Assembly: GCA_015227615.1 (NCBI GenBank)
Contig: JAALGZ010000068.1
Coordinates: forward strand, 1-64,000
DNA: 64,000 nucleotides
Direction: 5' to 3'
Origin: Labyrinthula sp. Ha
Lineage: Eukaryota > Sar > Bigyra > Labyrinthulida > Labyrinthulaceae
Both the position numbers and the translations under genes were made by a program. The notes below the pieces were generated by a model. The model saw only the letters and a program-made list of their open reading frames with translations, had not been told where the DNA came from and ran no database searches. How positions within the stretch are numbered: position 1 is the stretch's first letter; each line of letters opens with the position of its first letter. Below are positions 1-12,999 of the stretch, in pieces.

Positions 1-3000
1 TCATGAAGTGTCTTTTATGTAAACATATCCTTTAAGTTTAATTTTTTTTTATTTTTAGTATTTTCCTAAAGATAAGTTACCCTTGGTATTGTCCGCAGGT
101 AAGTGTGGTCCTACAGGTTTGGTAATACTTTAACTATTTAACTACTAAGTTACCAAAGTGATATTAAACCTCACAAAAACAATGATGGAGTTTATATAGT
201 CTCGAGTCCTCTGTAACTAAATCGAAAACTTTACGAGTTTTCGTTAAGCCGAAACAGCTGTTGTTCTCTCGGCAAATTTAGATCATTTCACAGCACCTTG
301 ATCAATCTAAAACAGGAGCTACTTTTAGCTCCTGCCAAAGTCTTTACTGAAAAAAACAAATAAAACATAAAAACTCGAGAGACTCATAGGGAAAAGTAAA
401 ACTGCATACCATGGTGCGAAAGCAAGATGGTTCTTTACACCTTTGGAGCAATCTGCTAGCGAAACTAGTTCCGGAGTGCAGCAAGCTATTTAATAACTAA
501 ACTGCGTTTCCGGAGTCAGTAACAGTAGCCTAAATACGAAAAACGCTTACATTAGTAAACAAACCTTAGACTTAGAAGACAGAAATCATCGCTCTTTCTC
601 TTGGCTGAAAGGGCGCAGTGGGGGACTGAAGCAAATTAAGAAGAATAACTTAAGAAGATGAATGATGAAACTCAGATAACCATATAAAATAAAAGCTCCA
701 GTCTGTGTGCCATAAGTTTACCCCAGCCCATACGAAAAGCTTAAAATTAAGCAAATTTATCAACTGTATTCTCAACTCCTAGGATTAGCAACACAAGGCA
801 AGAACCAAGAATCCCCATGAATTTCTAAAGACTCGATATTACAGTTTTCCTTTTTGTTATAGCAATTCTGTATCACAGTTAATCCGGGTTACTCCTCGAA
901 AAAAATGAATCCGATCATATAGACGCATAGAAGCATTTGAACAAAACATGATAGGATAAAAATGCACAAGAATACCAGAAAAAGCAGACAAATTATGTCC
1001 TGCTTTCAACAAGAGATAAGGAAAGTAGCGGAGAGATTTGTTGTGCCTCTTAGTGGCTTAGATCATAATGAATTTACTGCCACTAAGTTAAGAAGCAAAG
1101 AAAGCAGCATGCCTCGCCCAGTGAATCTCTACGGCCATTCAAATTAGCAGTACTGATTTACATCGACCTTACCTATAAATATCTAATAATTCCTCGCCAT
1201 CATCTTTGATGTGTGCAGAGTATTCTTTACAGCTATCTTCTTACGGCTATTAAATTTATGCATTTCCGAATAGGGTTCTCAAAAAGTTTGAAATTCTGGG
1301 AAGCTGTTGCTGGCGTTTTCACTTACGAGTTCCTGTTGTGCAGTTCCAAAATCTTTCTCAAGAATCAAGATGCAGCCAGTTAATAAAATTTCAAGGCCAG
1401 AGCTAATGCAAAGTACAAGCCGCGAGATATAGCCATTTTAAGTCATTAGACATCAATTGCTATTTTATTGAAGAGGAGTCTAATGGTGGAGAACAAAACA
1501 ACCGAATAGAGTTGACTTAAACAATTATATCAAATAAACTTGTCACAAAATTTCGATTTAAAAAATCAGTTTAATGAGATTTAACCAACTAAATGCGGGT
1601 CTAATTAGTAACATACTAATTTTCCTTTGAAACATAAAATAACCTAGAATCAAAGGAAATTGGAACTGCACTTCGATAAAAACTCAAATAAGTATATCAT
1701 TAATAAACTAAAAAAATTGAAAGGTAAGAACTGAAAGTAAAGGTAAACAGTCATAGCGACTGATTTGTTCGGGATCATTAAAAGATATGCTAACCCATTT
1801 TCATAGAGCCGGTCTAATGACATGATTCCAGAAAACATGCTCTTATGGCATGAATCGCCTTGGAAAGATAACAAAAATAATCCCCAAAACCATCTTCGAC
1901 GCAGCACCGGTACAAACCTTCAATCTTCTCAGCAGAGAGTTTTGCAAAAAAATAGTCGAATCAGCAAACAAGATAGCAATTATATGTAATTATTCAATTA
2001 AAAACCCGGTAAATTCCACGCACCATAATGTCACCTAAGCAATAAGTACAGGTTGTTTACTAACCTGTAGTTCTACAAAAACCTCTACAAAATCGACTCT
2101 GTATTCAAATAGCAAGCAACCATTGCCCATCCTTGTTAACTGGTGTATGGATACTTTTCCTTCCTTGTCCATAAAACCGTTTCGCCAGTGAACTAAACTT
2201 TTTGATCATGCAGATCTTTGAAAGTTTCATTCCTTTACATATTCATTCTAATTGTATGTTTTTGTCTAGAAAATTATCGAAGCACTTCTCCTGCAACTAA
2301 TATGTTAGTGGATTAGATTATTGGAATTTATTCATTTTTTTGGGATTTTGCCTGGTTGTTAATTAAGCCCTACTCTAAGTAAAATTACAAGAGCATATAC
2401 AAGTATAACTCTTTTCAGGGTATGATACGATAAAGCCCAGTAGACTAGACAATGAAAATATGTGACATGAAATATATAACCCGTGACTTAACATTCAACA
2501 TCGCCGTTCTCCTCTGGTGGGTTGTTGGGTAAAGCGGTATAAAATACACTCCGTCTATAAGACCCAGTATTATTGCAACATGAAAATACCTCTACCGTGA
2601 GAATATATATTCATAACAATGTAGAATAACGTGTATATCTAGCAATAAGATCTGCCAAGTACTACCGGTAGCCTTTTTCTCAAGTCCTGTTTAGCTCGAT
2701 GAGAATCGCAACTAGAATTATAGGCTATTATTCTTGTGATAATTCAAAGAACTTGAATTTATTAGAAGTACATATGTGCTCTCAGGACTACATATAAGAA
2801 AAGTAGCTGTTCAAAACCTAGCCCTTAACATATACGGCAAAGTACTGTTTAGGTTATTACCTAGGAAATTCTAAGAGTATAACTGCGTATTAACAAAACT
2901 GGAGAGCACCACAATTAAAACTTGAGTGTTGATGGAAATAATAACGGTTTTCAGAATTGTATCAATCCTATGATAAACAAAAAATACTAATTACGTTCCA

Positions 3001-6000
3001 AAATCTCTGTAGCCTATCTACTACCTCAAATTTGTTCTTCATGGAAACTTATACTACAAGCAAGCTGAAATACCAATCGAACTGTGATAAGTGCTGTCGT
3101 GTATCCAGGGTGCAGTCTGGGAACTTATTTATTGAGAAATTCATGATTACCAAAGTAGAATGGACTGAAGAAAATTGCAGGAATTTTGAGGTTCATAAAC
3201 CCCGCCATCAATTTTCTTAATACATTCTACAAGGCATATATTAGATTTCATGTTGGGTTCTTTATGCCTCCTTTAGTAAAGCTTAATCAAATTGATATCA
3301 AGGAATAAACAATAATTTCCCATCCATATCACAATGCGATATCAGGCACAATCAGTTGCTCGGAAATTTTCTCAATAGTTCGAATTAGCCAACAATGAGG
3401 TTATACTCTATGCATCTTCATGCAGCGAAAAAAGTTATAATTTGATACATTACAACAAGATAAAAACTTAATTTGTTTCAAAGTATACCTTAGGAATGCA
3501 ACAACTTTTAGGAGGCTTAAATGGTCATTTCATACTTGCTATATGACTTGACGAAAAGGTTTTGAAACGTGCAAAAGTATTTTGATACAACGGTACTCGA
3601 ATGAGAAAAGCAAACGAATAATACAAAATAAACTGCTTCAGTATTGTGACGGAATAAGTGAACATAATGGCGTAAAAGGATTTCTGTGAATTACTTTAGC
3701 ATGCTTCTTTCAATCATTCGATTACTAGTATCAGTACAAACGGATATGGTAAATAGGTAAACAAAGTTAAAATGCAACTGCACCAATAATGAAATAAGTA
3801 GACGTTACCACGTCGCCTCATAGTTTACTTGTATGTTAGTTCAAGTAAAAATAATGATAAATTTTAGCTAAATTAATCTTTATCTATATGGGGTAAATTG
3901 ATCCATCAAAATATTTACTTAATGAACATCTTCCTATGAGGAATTGTGTTCTTATAGTCCCATTAACCAGCCTTATATAGTCGAAAATATTACTTTAAAT
4001 CCTATGAAATAGGTTTTTATTATTGAACATTTTTTTATGATGGTAACTTTACTATGATTTACTTTTGATCAATTTAATAAGCATAATGATATTATGCACT
4101 GACACCTGGGCACAACAGATCTATGTAATCTGACATAAAGTTTTGCTTATGGTATTTAATATTTCTTGTGGCCTGAAATAGTATCACTTTTTGAAAAATT
4201 TCCCCATTAAGGTATAATATCTTTCCTTTACTGTATAATAAACTTTCTACCGTTCGGGTAAATATTCATTCTCTGTTTCAATCAGCATTTATTTGATGTG
4301 TCAATTAAGGGCTTCTCTCAAGTATTGAATATTTTAATTTCATAGAATTAAAGCTTATTGTTTTTTAATACACATTTGGCTTAGACCGCATCAAGTTGAA
4401 ACCAAATTTGATAAACTCCTCTGATTCTTTAAGACCAGTTCTATGCGGCGCCAGGTCCTCAAAAGTTGTAAAAGAGGTTTTGTACAAAATCTTTGTGCCG
4501 AGTGAAATTCAGTGAAGCTTATGAATTAAACTTCAATGAATCATTTTTTAATTCTAACTAGTTGCAAAATGAATACATAGAACTAAGTGTCCGAGTTTAT
4601 TCAATATTTGTAAAAAATATTTATGGTTGTTGTAGGTATTGCTGGAGTATCTTGCGCTAGAGCACTGAAGCTCCATATCCACTAAGTTGGTTGTACTAAC
4701 GTTGTGGATATTATCTTTTAAAGTGATTCTGTCTTGCCAGTGATATATATATATATACATGCTTTGTGGGAAATATTTTCAATTTTGCGTGTTAAATCTA
4801 AGTTCATAGAAACTGAGTGAAATACATGTCATAGCCACTCACATATGTCTTTTTTTTGAATCAACATTTTATCAATTTCTACTCGAAACCAAGACTTTGA
4901 CATACTATTTTTTTAATAAACTTTTCCACGGTTAGAGATGGGCCGGCACGGCGCGTTACCTGCAGAATTACCATAAAGACCAGTAATATATTTCAGATTC
5001 TCTGTCTTGGCTACTATAAAATTACTGCTTGAATTATTTACAAAGTCAAAATTTGCATAAAAAGAGAAACCTTAGATGTATCATGACTAGCTCTGTAATA
5101 ATTTCTTCTTCAAGGTTATTTAGTTAACTATTTTCTTAAGAACTGATATATACTTCTTTCGATACAAGAGCCGTGTGAATTTAAAGAGGATATCTGATAC
5201 TAATATATTTATTATTTTGTTTGTTTCGGTTTTGGCTAAGTTATTTAATCACTTATAAATCATGTGGGTATCATTAACCTCTCTGAATGCCGAAGTAGAG
5301 TTGAGCTGGAAAACTGTTGTTGACTTCCGCGGAAGCGTAAAGTGCGGGTTGTGGACTCGAATTGACGTACAAGACTTCTATCAAGAATAGTTGTTCTGAA
5401 GTAATTGAAAATTAGTGGTTAAATTTCAAGATATTCTACAGATAATTATCTTCTAAGCATAAGGATATATATTCTCCTTAAAAAAGTCAACTGTAACTCA
5501 TTAAAAAGATAAAAAAAGAATAAATGCACGTGGGTCAAACCCCAGGGTTATGCATCCTGATGCTAATGATTACGCAGATTTAGAAAAACTTCAACTACTA
5601 AAATTTCGCTTTATGTCTTGATTCTAGGTTTTGATGCTTGATCTGGCACTTAGAGAAATCCGGAGAGCAGCAAGTGATCGTTAAATATTTCCAACCCAAC
5701 AATTTTGGGAAGTTAAACAGTAAGCAAAGTACTCTTATCTAATGCTTTAATCTGTAAAAATATCTTGAGATTTTGGATATAGAACACTACACAAAATACG
5801 TAGCCCAACTTCAAACTAAAACGTTCAGCCATGAAAACACAGGAAGATACAGTAGGTAAGAACTGAACTGGGAGAGTACCTAATTGAGACGCTAACAGAT
5901 GTTTAAATCGACAAATATCGTCCTGATAGGAAACCAGTGATAAATAGGTTAGACAATATATTGACTGTAGAACAACATATATCTCTTGTTTTTGTCCCTA

Positions 6001-6138
6001 TATTTGTGTACCAGGTGTGTGTTTGGCCATTTAGGACAATAAATGTCAATATTTCCATCGCTTTGTCCCGTTTGGTCAAACTGAATTTATATTCTCAGCA
6101 AGAAGATAAAACAACAACTCCTACAAAGAAATAACAAA
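1..6138. other. Gene-free AT-rich stretch
   Basis: I see no gene here. Open frames are all under about 90 codons, in random phases, without recognisable motifs, and no transposon ends or RNA genes were found. A short AT dinucleotide run lies near 4743-4757. The base composition matches the other gene-poor parts of the window. Confidence 0.6.
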
Positions 6139-7412
6139 ATGTTTTCTATTATCAAGCACCGCTTTCAATTCGTTAAAAACTGTGGAAAAACTTTGGGCAA
6201 GGTCGGCGAAGTAATACTGGAGAAAGAAGCTGCTGTGGAAACTGAGGCAAAAAGCCAGAGAACAAGGAGACGCGAGGAAGCTTTACAGAAGAAGGTGTAG
6301 AAGGTTATCCTGCATAGAGAAGATTATGAAATTATGGTAGAAAATATATTTGATCATACTATAACCAGGAAAAGAGGTTACTATGATACAAGAAAAGAGT
6401 ATCTTGTTCATGAGTCGAATATACTGCCGAAGAAGTCGGAATCCTGTCCAAAGCAAACGAAGAATCTTCACCAACAGAAAGAGATAATATAAAACGACCA
6501 AATTACAGTAACTTATTGGGAAAGAAATGTTTTTTTTAATTATTTGCCATGAAAATCTAAAAAAAGTTGAATATAACAGACCTATCGCTTTGTTCAAGGT
6601 TCGCCTTCTCTTCCAGACTACTGCCTAAATCTTATGCACCAGAACAGAGAAATAACAAAAAAAGCTGTGAGGAATATATTTTAGAATTAGTATTATATAT
6701 GAACCAAGAGTATGGTTTTCAAATTCTCAATGAACTAAACATCGAAGAGCCCACACAGTTGGAAGAAAACTATATGAAGGTTAGATATCAAGGTATCGAG
6801 TCTTTGGAGAGAAAAGAAATACAGTATTTAAAAATTACAGAGATAATACGACATATTCCAAAAATCAGTATTTCTCAGAAGATAGCGTGCAGTCTTCTTG
6901 ATGCAGAAGAATATAGACTTTCTAGAGTAAGAGAAAAGGGAAAATGAAGGGCAGAAGACAAAGCTTTAGGAATGCTTATAGAAAAAAAGAAACATTTTTG
7001 CAAAGAAAATGACAAGAAGTTTGAAGAGTTGTTTGGAAAGAATAACAAAAACTCAAATGTTCAGCCAAAAGACTTCACTGATAAAACACAGACTTTCGTA
7101 CAGGAATTTCTTGTTCCATCTGAAATAGTTGATTATACGGAAAGTCTAGAGATCTTATCAATGGATAGAATAGTTTATGAAAACTTTTATGGTCAAACTG
7201 GATAATTATCTAATAGATATTTGCTTTCTAGAGAAAAGATAGTTAATTATTCTAAACTGTTGATAAAGAGAAATGCAGAAATTTATCACCAGAAGAAAAT
7301 CTTTAGTATGAAAATTCTCCAGATAAAGATCGGTGTTTCCTTTTATTTGAACTTGCAAACTTCTAAGTATAAAACTCTAGTAAAGAATAAACCTCTATTT
7401 CTTCTCTCTTAA
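6139..7412 (+). pseudogene. Possible decayed protein-coding region, unknown family
   Basis: An ATG at 6139 opens 53 codons of a basic, charged protein; after a TAG at 6298-6300 the same frame continues to about 6492. Further lysine- and glutamate-rich stretches follow in other frames at about 6567-6947, 6972-7205 and 7221-7412. The coding-like composition (many K, E, Q, I, N) without one open frame suggests a decayed gene, or a gene with introns that I could not place: I found no set of 28-35-nt introns that joins the pieces. No family is recognised. It could also be AT-rich noise, since each piece is short. Confidence 0.25.
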
Positions 7413-7507
7413 ACTTTTAATCTTATTGTTTCTCTACTTCTGTCCAAGATATTACACAAAAAAACGAGATAAAAAAGCAAAGCATCCTAAACAAGTATAA
7501 AAATACA

Positions 7508-8314
7508 CTATATCTTGGAGGACAATATTTCGTATCTTTTCCAAGTTTGTTCTTCGTCACTTTCATTATCACTTAATCGTAAACTACTTAATTCAAACAA
7601 TTCTTCTTCGCGAAATAGTTCTTCAACTATTTCAACTGTGAAATTAACTCCATTAGAAAAATTTCTTCCATCATTACTCACAGTGCAAATTCCATCTACC
7701 TTTCCCATACCTTTTATTTTTTCAACTGGAAAATCAAAAAATATTACACTTTCTGAATACCAATCAACTTCTTTTATCTCAAACTGCAAATCCAGAAATT
7801 GCAAACGAATACAAAGATTTGGACCTTTAATAAAGGGTTGCCCAATCACGTGAAACCGTTCAACACCATTGAATAAATTTATTCGAGAAAGTCTTGGTGA
7901 AACCAGTTCAAGATGAATATTTTTTCTTCTTTTCAAAACATTATTATGTGTATATGCATAAAAAGAATTGCTAGTGCAAACTAAATTAAGGTTGTCTAGT
8001 TGTGCCATTAGTTGAAATTCTTTCTCTTTATGTTTTACAGAAGCAGTTCGAAGAAATAAATCATCAAAATGTACTTCATTCTGAAAAGTTTTCAATACGA
8101 CTTTTCGAGGTGTAAAGTATGAAGATAAATCTATCACTTCGCCAGCATATGTCAAATATAGAGTAAGGGTTGTATTTTCCGGAATATTAACTCCAATCCA
8201 AATGCAGCATGAAAAATATCGAGTTTCAGATTTACTTGATGTTCGTATTTCATTTTCCGGGTGTTTACAAAAGAGAAATTCTTGTTCCGTTCTTTTCCTT
8301 TTTTCAGAATTCAT
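7508..8314 (-). CDS. IPT/TIG-domain protein, possible transcription factor
   Basis: A 268-residue single-exon protein starting at an ATG at 8314. Residues about 137-229 look like an IPT/TIG immunoglobulin-like fold: a start like VSPRLSRI, then HVIGQPFIKGPNLCIR, then VDWYSESVIFFDFP, then GICTVSNDGRNFSNGVNFTV, the usual order of strands in IPT domains of Rel, EBF and CAMTA proteins. Residues about 30-125 form an unassigned beta-rich region in front (FSCCIWIGVNIPEN, TLYLTYAGEVIDL), the place where IPT transcription factors carry their DNA-binding part. The N-terminus is basic (KRKR) and the C-terminus acidic (EEELF, DNESDEE), which would suit a nuclear regulator. The fold call is from motif reading; the DNA-binding role is inference. 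It stands alone, about 400 bp left of the LTR element. Confidence 0.65.
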   Translation of the reverse strand: MNSEKRKRTEQEFLFCKHPENEIRTSSKSETRYFSCCIWIGVNIPENTTLTLYLTYAGEVIDLSSYFTPRKVVLKTFQNEVHFDDLFLRTASVKHKEKEFQLMAQLDNLNLVCTSNSFYAYTHNNVLKRRKNIHLELVSPRLSRINLFNGVERFHVIGQPFIKGPNLCIRLQFLDLQFEIKEVDWYSESVIFFDFPVEKIKGMGKVDGICTVSNDGRNFSNGVNFTVEIVEELFREEELFELSSLRLSDNESDEEQTWKRYEILSSKI

Positions 8315-8727
8315 TTCTTTCTAATCTATTTCAATTTTCGATAGATTTCGATAATATCCAATATTTTCGGACTAAAATTTCCGAAACGACATAAACTTGA
8401 AGACGAAGGATTTGCTATATTAATAATATTAATCATTTAGTTTGTACAAAATTCATAGAATAATTAAATAGAGTATTATTTGGAATTATTTATTTTTTGA
8501 TTCTCCTACTTGTATTTCTAGTATGATTGAACTAAAGTCAAAAGTCAATCAGGTAAAACGAGTCTGATCCATTAGGGCAAATTTTCATCGTTGAGTTGAA
8601 TAAGAAAACAGATTTGCCACTTTGAAGTCTATTAAAAGATAATACCATAAATTGCACATTTTATAAAAAGCAGTACAGTAGCCATACAGTTTATCCTCCA
8701 GCTTCATTTTTTCAACTTTATATATTC
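8315..8727. other. Intergenic stretch before the LTR element
   Basis: AT-rich spacer between the IPT/TIG gene start and the first LTR. It should hold the promoter of the minus-strand IPT/TIG gene, but I see no recognisable element. The last bases, about 8723-8727, are a candidate target-site duplication of the LTR element. Confidence 0.5.
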
Positions 8728-9121
8728 TGTGCGAGTTCTATTGGTTTTTGTTTACTTGTGTAGTTTAATTAGTAGTATAGATAGTTAAGGTGCCCATAGT
8801 TTTTAAGGGCTTTTTCTAGGAAGATCATATCGTTATGTTGTGCGATATATTTGGGCAATTAAGAATTAATCTAATTAAGAAAACCAACGGAAAACAATTA
8901 ACAAATTGTGGTAGTTCGAGAGGTCGATTACCTAGATACAATCAGTTATACTTGTTTATAGTTCATAGTATTTAAAGAAAACCTCAAGTTAATTTACTCT
9001 ACGAGTGTAGAGTATCTTGAGCAACAGGAATATTAGAAAACAGTAGGAATTGTGACCCTTTTGTGAGTTACTTTTTCGATCGAGATTTGTGTGCTTCGGT
9101 TAATCACTCGTAGACTGACAA
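8728..9121 (+). repeat. 5' LTR of the chromovirus
   Basis: About 394 bp starting with TG. It aligns with 18766-19173 over its whole length, with about ten substitutions and one short indel near the U3 start, where the 3' copy repeats an 8-bp unit. The right border is uncertain by a few bases because the two copies stop matching just after TGACAA. Confidence 0.88.
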
Positions 9122-9135
9122 ATTGTTATAACAAT
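9122..9135. other. 14-bp perfect palindrome at the primer-binding position
   Basis: Directly after the 5' LTR lies ATTGTTATAACAAT, its own reverse complement. Most LTR elements have TGG plus a tRNA 3'-end complement here; I see none. It may be a self-priming signal, or the LTR border may lie a few bases further right. Confidence 0.4.
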
Positions 9136-9161
9136 AGTTAGAAGACACCTATCAGAATAGA

Positions 9162-12160
9162 ATGGTTTCAAACAAAGGGGGATCCGACAGGGTCACGCGA
9201 TCGGCGAATAAACCGAACCCGATTAGTGACGAGGATTTGATGGAGATCATGAAGCCATCGAATCCTAAGGATCAGGTCTTATCGGTGTACTCGGCTGAAG
9301 CGGAGAACGAGTTTGAACATTCGGTCGATAAGCCTACTCAGATAGGAACAGAAAGTGCAGGGGAACCTTAGGATGGAGGAGAACCGAAAAAGAAAATTGG
9401 TAAAGCACAAAAGGTCGGAGTCAAGACCAAATCTGCTAAGAATAAGAGAAAAGCTACTTCGAAGACTGCGAAGTCGGTTGCTAAGAGGTCTAAGCCTGTG
9501 AAGGCGATGACCAAGAAAGGAGTGGCTGATGAAGTTGAGATCCTTGCGACCTCGACTGTAGATGTCGGCACCTCATTACCCGGAAGAAAGACTTCCGAAA
9601 CCGATGGCGGTGGAAGAGGGATTTTGGATACCTTGGTTCCTCCAGCCACGCAAGCCTCGAGAGCGGAAACAAGCAGTCAATGAAGTGGGAGTAATGATGA
9701 AGCCAGTCACAGTACAATTGACCATGACATGGAAGAACACTCCAGGAAGGTGACCCTAGGTTATGAGCAAGATCTCGATTAGCTCTCTGATGATGATCGC
9801 AAGATTTTGGCGTACCGTAAGCTAAGAGTTCGCCAGGATTTGCCTATTAGAAAGAGAACTACTTCTGATGAGTCCCTTCATTATGAGCCTGGGATGGAAG
9901 TAGGGAGTCAAGTAGCAGTAGGATCTGTGAGGAACCCTGCTTCCCTCAATGAGTTGTATAGAACTATAGCTAGAGGTTTACACGATCCTACCAACGAGAA
10001 TGCGGCTGGTTCTCTAGTTGAGAAAAAGATTATGGAGAGAGGATTGAAGGAGTATGATGCTCTAGATCCTCATGAAAAAAGGAAACTGCTTGCATCTATG
10101 AGGCTACAGTATGAAAGGGCTAGAGTTGCCTAGAACAAAACTCTGTCGGCTCTGAGGAGCAAACAATTAGGAGAAAGGCAGGATGACCTCCCTAGATTGA
10201 GTCTGCCCGAAAGAGTAGATGGGGATGTTCTAGATGTGCATGCAAAAGGTGAGGCTGCAAAGGTAAATATCGGTATGTTTGATGCCATTAAACCTCAGGA
10301 TCCTAATACGGAAAAGCTAAAAAGATTTGTGACCAAAAATTATGTTAACTCGCAGACGGTATCTTCCTACTTGCCGGAGTTGTCTGGTCAAGTTGGAGAG
10401 ATCAGGAAGGAATTACACCAGGAAGTCGAACACAGAAGGTTCCGTAATCGTGAGATTCACGAAATGTTGGGCGACAATCGTACCTATGTTGAAACGCTTG
10501 GAGCTGAGGTTAGTTCTTTGCGTGATTTAGTTAACATGATATCACAAAATAGATCCACCCATGCAGTTCATGGAGTTGGAACGAGGAATTTGATGCCAAA
10601 AATTGATATTTTGGAATCTCTTGATATGTAGAAGCTAGGCCAGTGGCTTAATCTGGTTGGAGAACAGATGATTCTGGAGCCGTCGTTCCAGCCTCGTCGT
10701 TTCATTCACGAGAAACTTCTGGAGAGATTCAGCAGGAATGAAAGGGAAAGGGAAACGGTCTTCTAGTCTCTTAAAGACTATTATGAGAAGGGCAAAGCTG
10801 AGAAGTTTCAGGATCCCATGTGAATTCTTAAGGAAGTTAAATACCCTAGTTATGGGGACGGCAGGGAGAGGTTTCAGACTTACATGATGAATGTCAACTC
10901 GAAGATAGATATTGGTTATATTGATCGTATTGGTGAGGAGGCACTTATCAAACTCTTGTTTGAAATAACTATGAAGTCTCCGACTAGCTTTGGGTTGTCT
11001 AAGGAGGCAATTCGAACCGAAGTCCGGAAAACTGAGACCCCCCTAAAGTCAGTTGATACTCTGCAGGACCCTTTAGAGGATCAGCGCCAGTTTGCGTTGG
11101 ACAGAGGTGTGGATGCATCAACGGGGCAAGTCTCGGAAGTAGGAAATGGATCAAAGGAAAAGAGAATCAAGAGGCCTTCTGTAAGTAAGGTTGAGTCTTC
11201 TCTGGTTAACCAAGTTCTGGGGTTTTCACCTTATCCACAGGCGTCAAGGCCCATTCCAGTTAACATAACGGGACCTAGTATTGAGGTAATTAGCAAAGAG
11301 AAGATCTTTCGCGATGTCTGGTACTCGGAAATCCCTTGGTCTACCCGTAGATCCTGTGCGTATTGCAAGAATCATGGGCACGGTATGCATGACTGCGTTA
11401 TGTTTGTTGCCGTGGTGATCAAGAAGGATGATGAGAAGAGGTTTAAGGCTGTGGAAGGGGACGTTTTAAGGACTCCCCAAGTGCAGAACTTCAGCAATAG
11501 GATGTTTGACCGCCAGGCGAGTGACCCTAAGGGTATAACTAACTACAAGACGGATCGTGGGAGTACGTCTCTCAAGCATTCTACCATAGTTAAGGCAGGG
11601 ATGATGAATTCGGGAAAGGTCTCACCTAACGAGTCGGACCCGCGTCCGGGGTTCAGAGATAGTAAGGCTCTAGCTTTGGTGGCTCCTCCCGGACAAAAGG
11701 AGTTGAGCACCATGAAGGCCATTGTGCCTAAGGATTATGGTCTTATGATCGAGAGTTTTGATGAGTACCCAACCATTGATGTGCATGTTGGAGAAGTATC
11801 CCAATTTCGCGATTTTGAAGAGGGATACGAAATTTGCACAACATCAGGGAACGTGATCAGTGATGCTAGATTTGACAGCGGAACTGAAGTCACAGTCGGT
11901 AGTTGGTGGAAGCACAAAGATTTGTTTGATAGCTATTCGAGTGCTAGTGGGAAGGTTCACGTGGCAAATGATGCTCCGGTTAATGTTCTTGCTGTTGGTC
12001 ATATGGGACTGCTCGTGAAGGTGAATGGAATGGAAAGTAGATCGTGCCCTAGGGCAAATGTCGTGTTGGTTCAGTCACAGAATTGGCCAAGCTTTCTAGT
12101 TAGAAGACCTGAATTAAGGAGAATGGGGTTAGATCCCGCTCAAAACGTAGGACTCGGGTA
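9162..12160 (+). other. Chromovirus gag and protease region
   Basis: Structural (gag) part of the LTR element. The first third is rich in Lys, Ser and Glu, then a long helical region follows. A zinc knuckle of the C-x2-C-x4-H-x4-C type (CAYCKNHGHGMHDC) lies near 11358-11399, the usual nucleocapsid position. A D-S-G-T aspartic protease motif lies near 11872. The region is a fossil: broken, with several breaks. It carries no host-gene similarity that I recognise. Confidence 0.8.
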
Positions 12161-12363
12161 GAGAATCGGCAGCCAGACTGACCACCTGGTGTGCCAAGTA
12201 CAAAGTAAGATCTAGACTCTCATTGTCTATAAATATGTTAATAGTGCATTGTGGTTAGAGAGTAGATTAGAGATCTGTAATTGGCCCAATGTAGTATTTG
12301 TTTGTGCACAACCTTTAATGTTTAAAATATTAATAAGTTACTTAGTATCTAAAGTGTACAAAC

Positions 12364-12980
12364 TATGGGTGATATTTGATTTATTGATAATTTATCAATA
12401 AAAGGTTTCCCAATATTTTTCTTATTGATTGATTCTGATAATTCCCAAATTATTTTGATTGATTATTGATTGTCATTGATAATCAATAATGAATTTGGCC
12501 ACATGACCTTTGGCTAAGCGGTCAAGAGAAGCTACATTTCATGTTGCCACCTTATGGAATGCCCCAAATAACGGAGCATATAACTAAAGTTTCTTAACGG
12601 CGGACCCTTATTTTACTGTAACAAACCTTTTTGTCAAATCTGTCTTGAGGTAGTACTAAAGCAGGAACCTTACCGTTATATCACAGTATAATGCTTCGTT
12701 AAGAAACCCAACATATCACCCTGCTGCATTCTATTACTGGTTATTCCGGACTATATGGTCTATTTATAGGTATTTTCGTACGTAGCATAAATAAAAAATA
12801 TGTTGTTGGACCGTTTGGTTCCAAGGCCAGGTAGACCTATTTATTATTGATTATTATTTGATAATCAAAATGAAAATTCTTTTATTGATAATCAATCAAA
12901 ATGCAGATTTTATTATTGATAATCAGAATCAAAATGGTTATCACATAATTATTGATAATTTCTATCAAATATCACCCCTA
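12364..12980 (-). mobile_element. Non-autonomous hAT MITE, copy 1 (inside the LTR element)
   Basis: A 617-bp element with ends TATGGGTG...CACCCCTA, close to the TAGGGGTG/CACCCCTA ends typical of hAT transposons, flanked by a perfect 8-bp target duplication GTACAAAC (12356-12363 and 12981-12988). Both ends are packed with copies of ATTGATAAT/ATTATCAAT, probably subterminal transposase-binding repeats. It has no coding capacity. It is the inverse orientation of copy 2 (44247-44863), has exactly the same length and roughly 90 percent identity by eye. It lies between protease and RT of the chromovirus, so it jumped after that element inserted. Confidence 0.93.
12589..12707 (-). repeat. 119-bp inner unit of hAT MITE, copy 1
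   Basis: Bounded by an 11-bp perfect inverted repeat, GTTTCTTAACG and CGTTAAGAAAC. The same unit of the same length is found in MITE copy 2 at 44520-44638. It can fold as a long hairpin base. Confidence 0.75.
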
Positions 12981-12999
12981 GTACAAACTACTAGAAACG

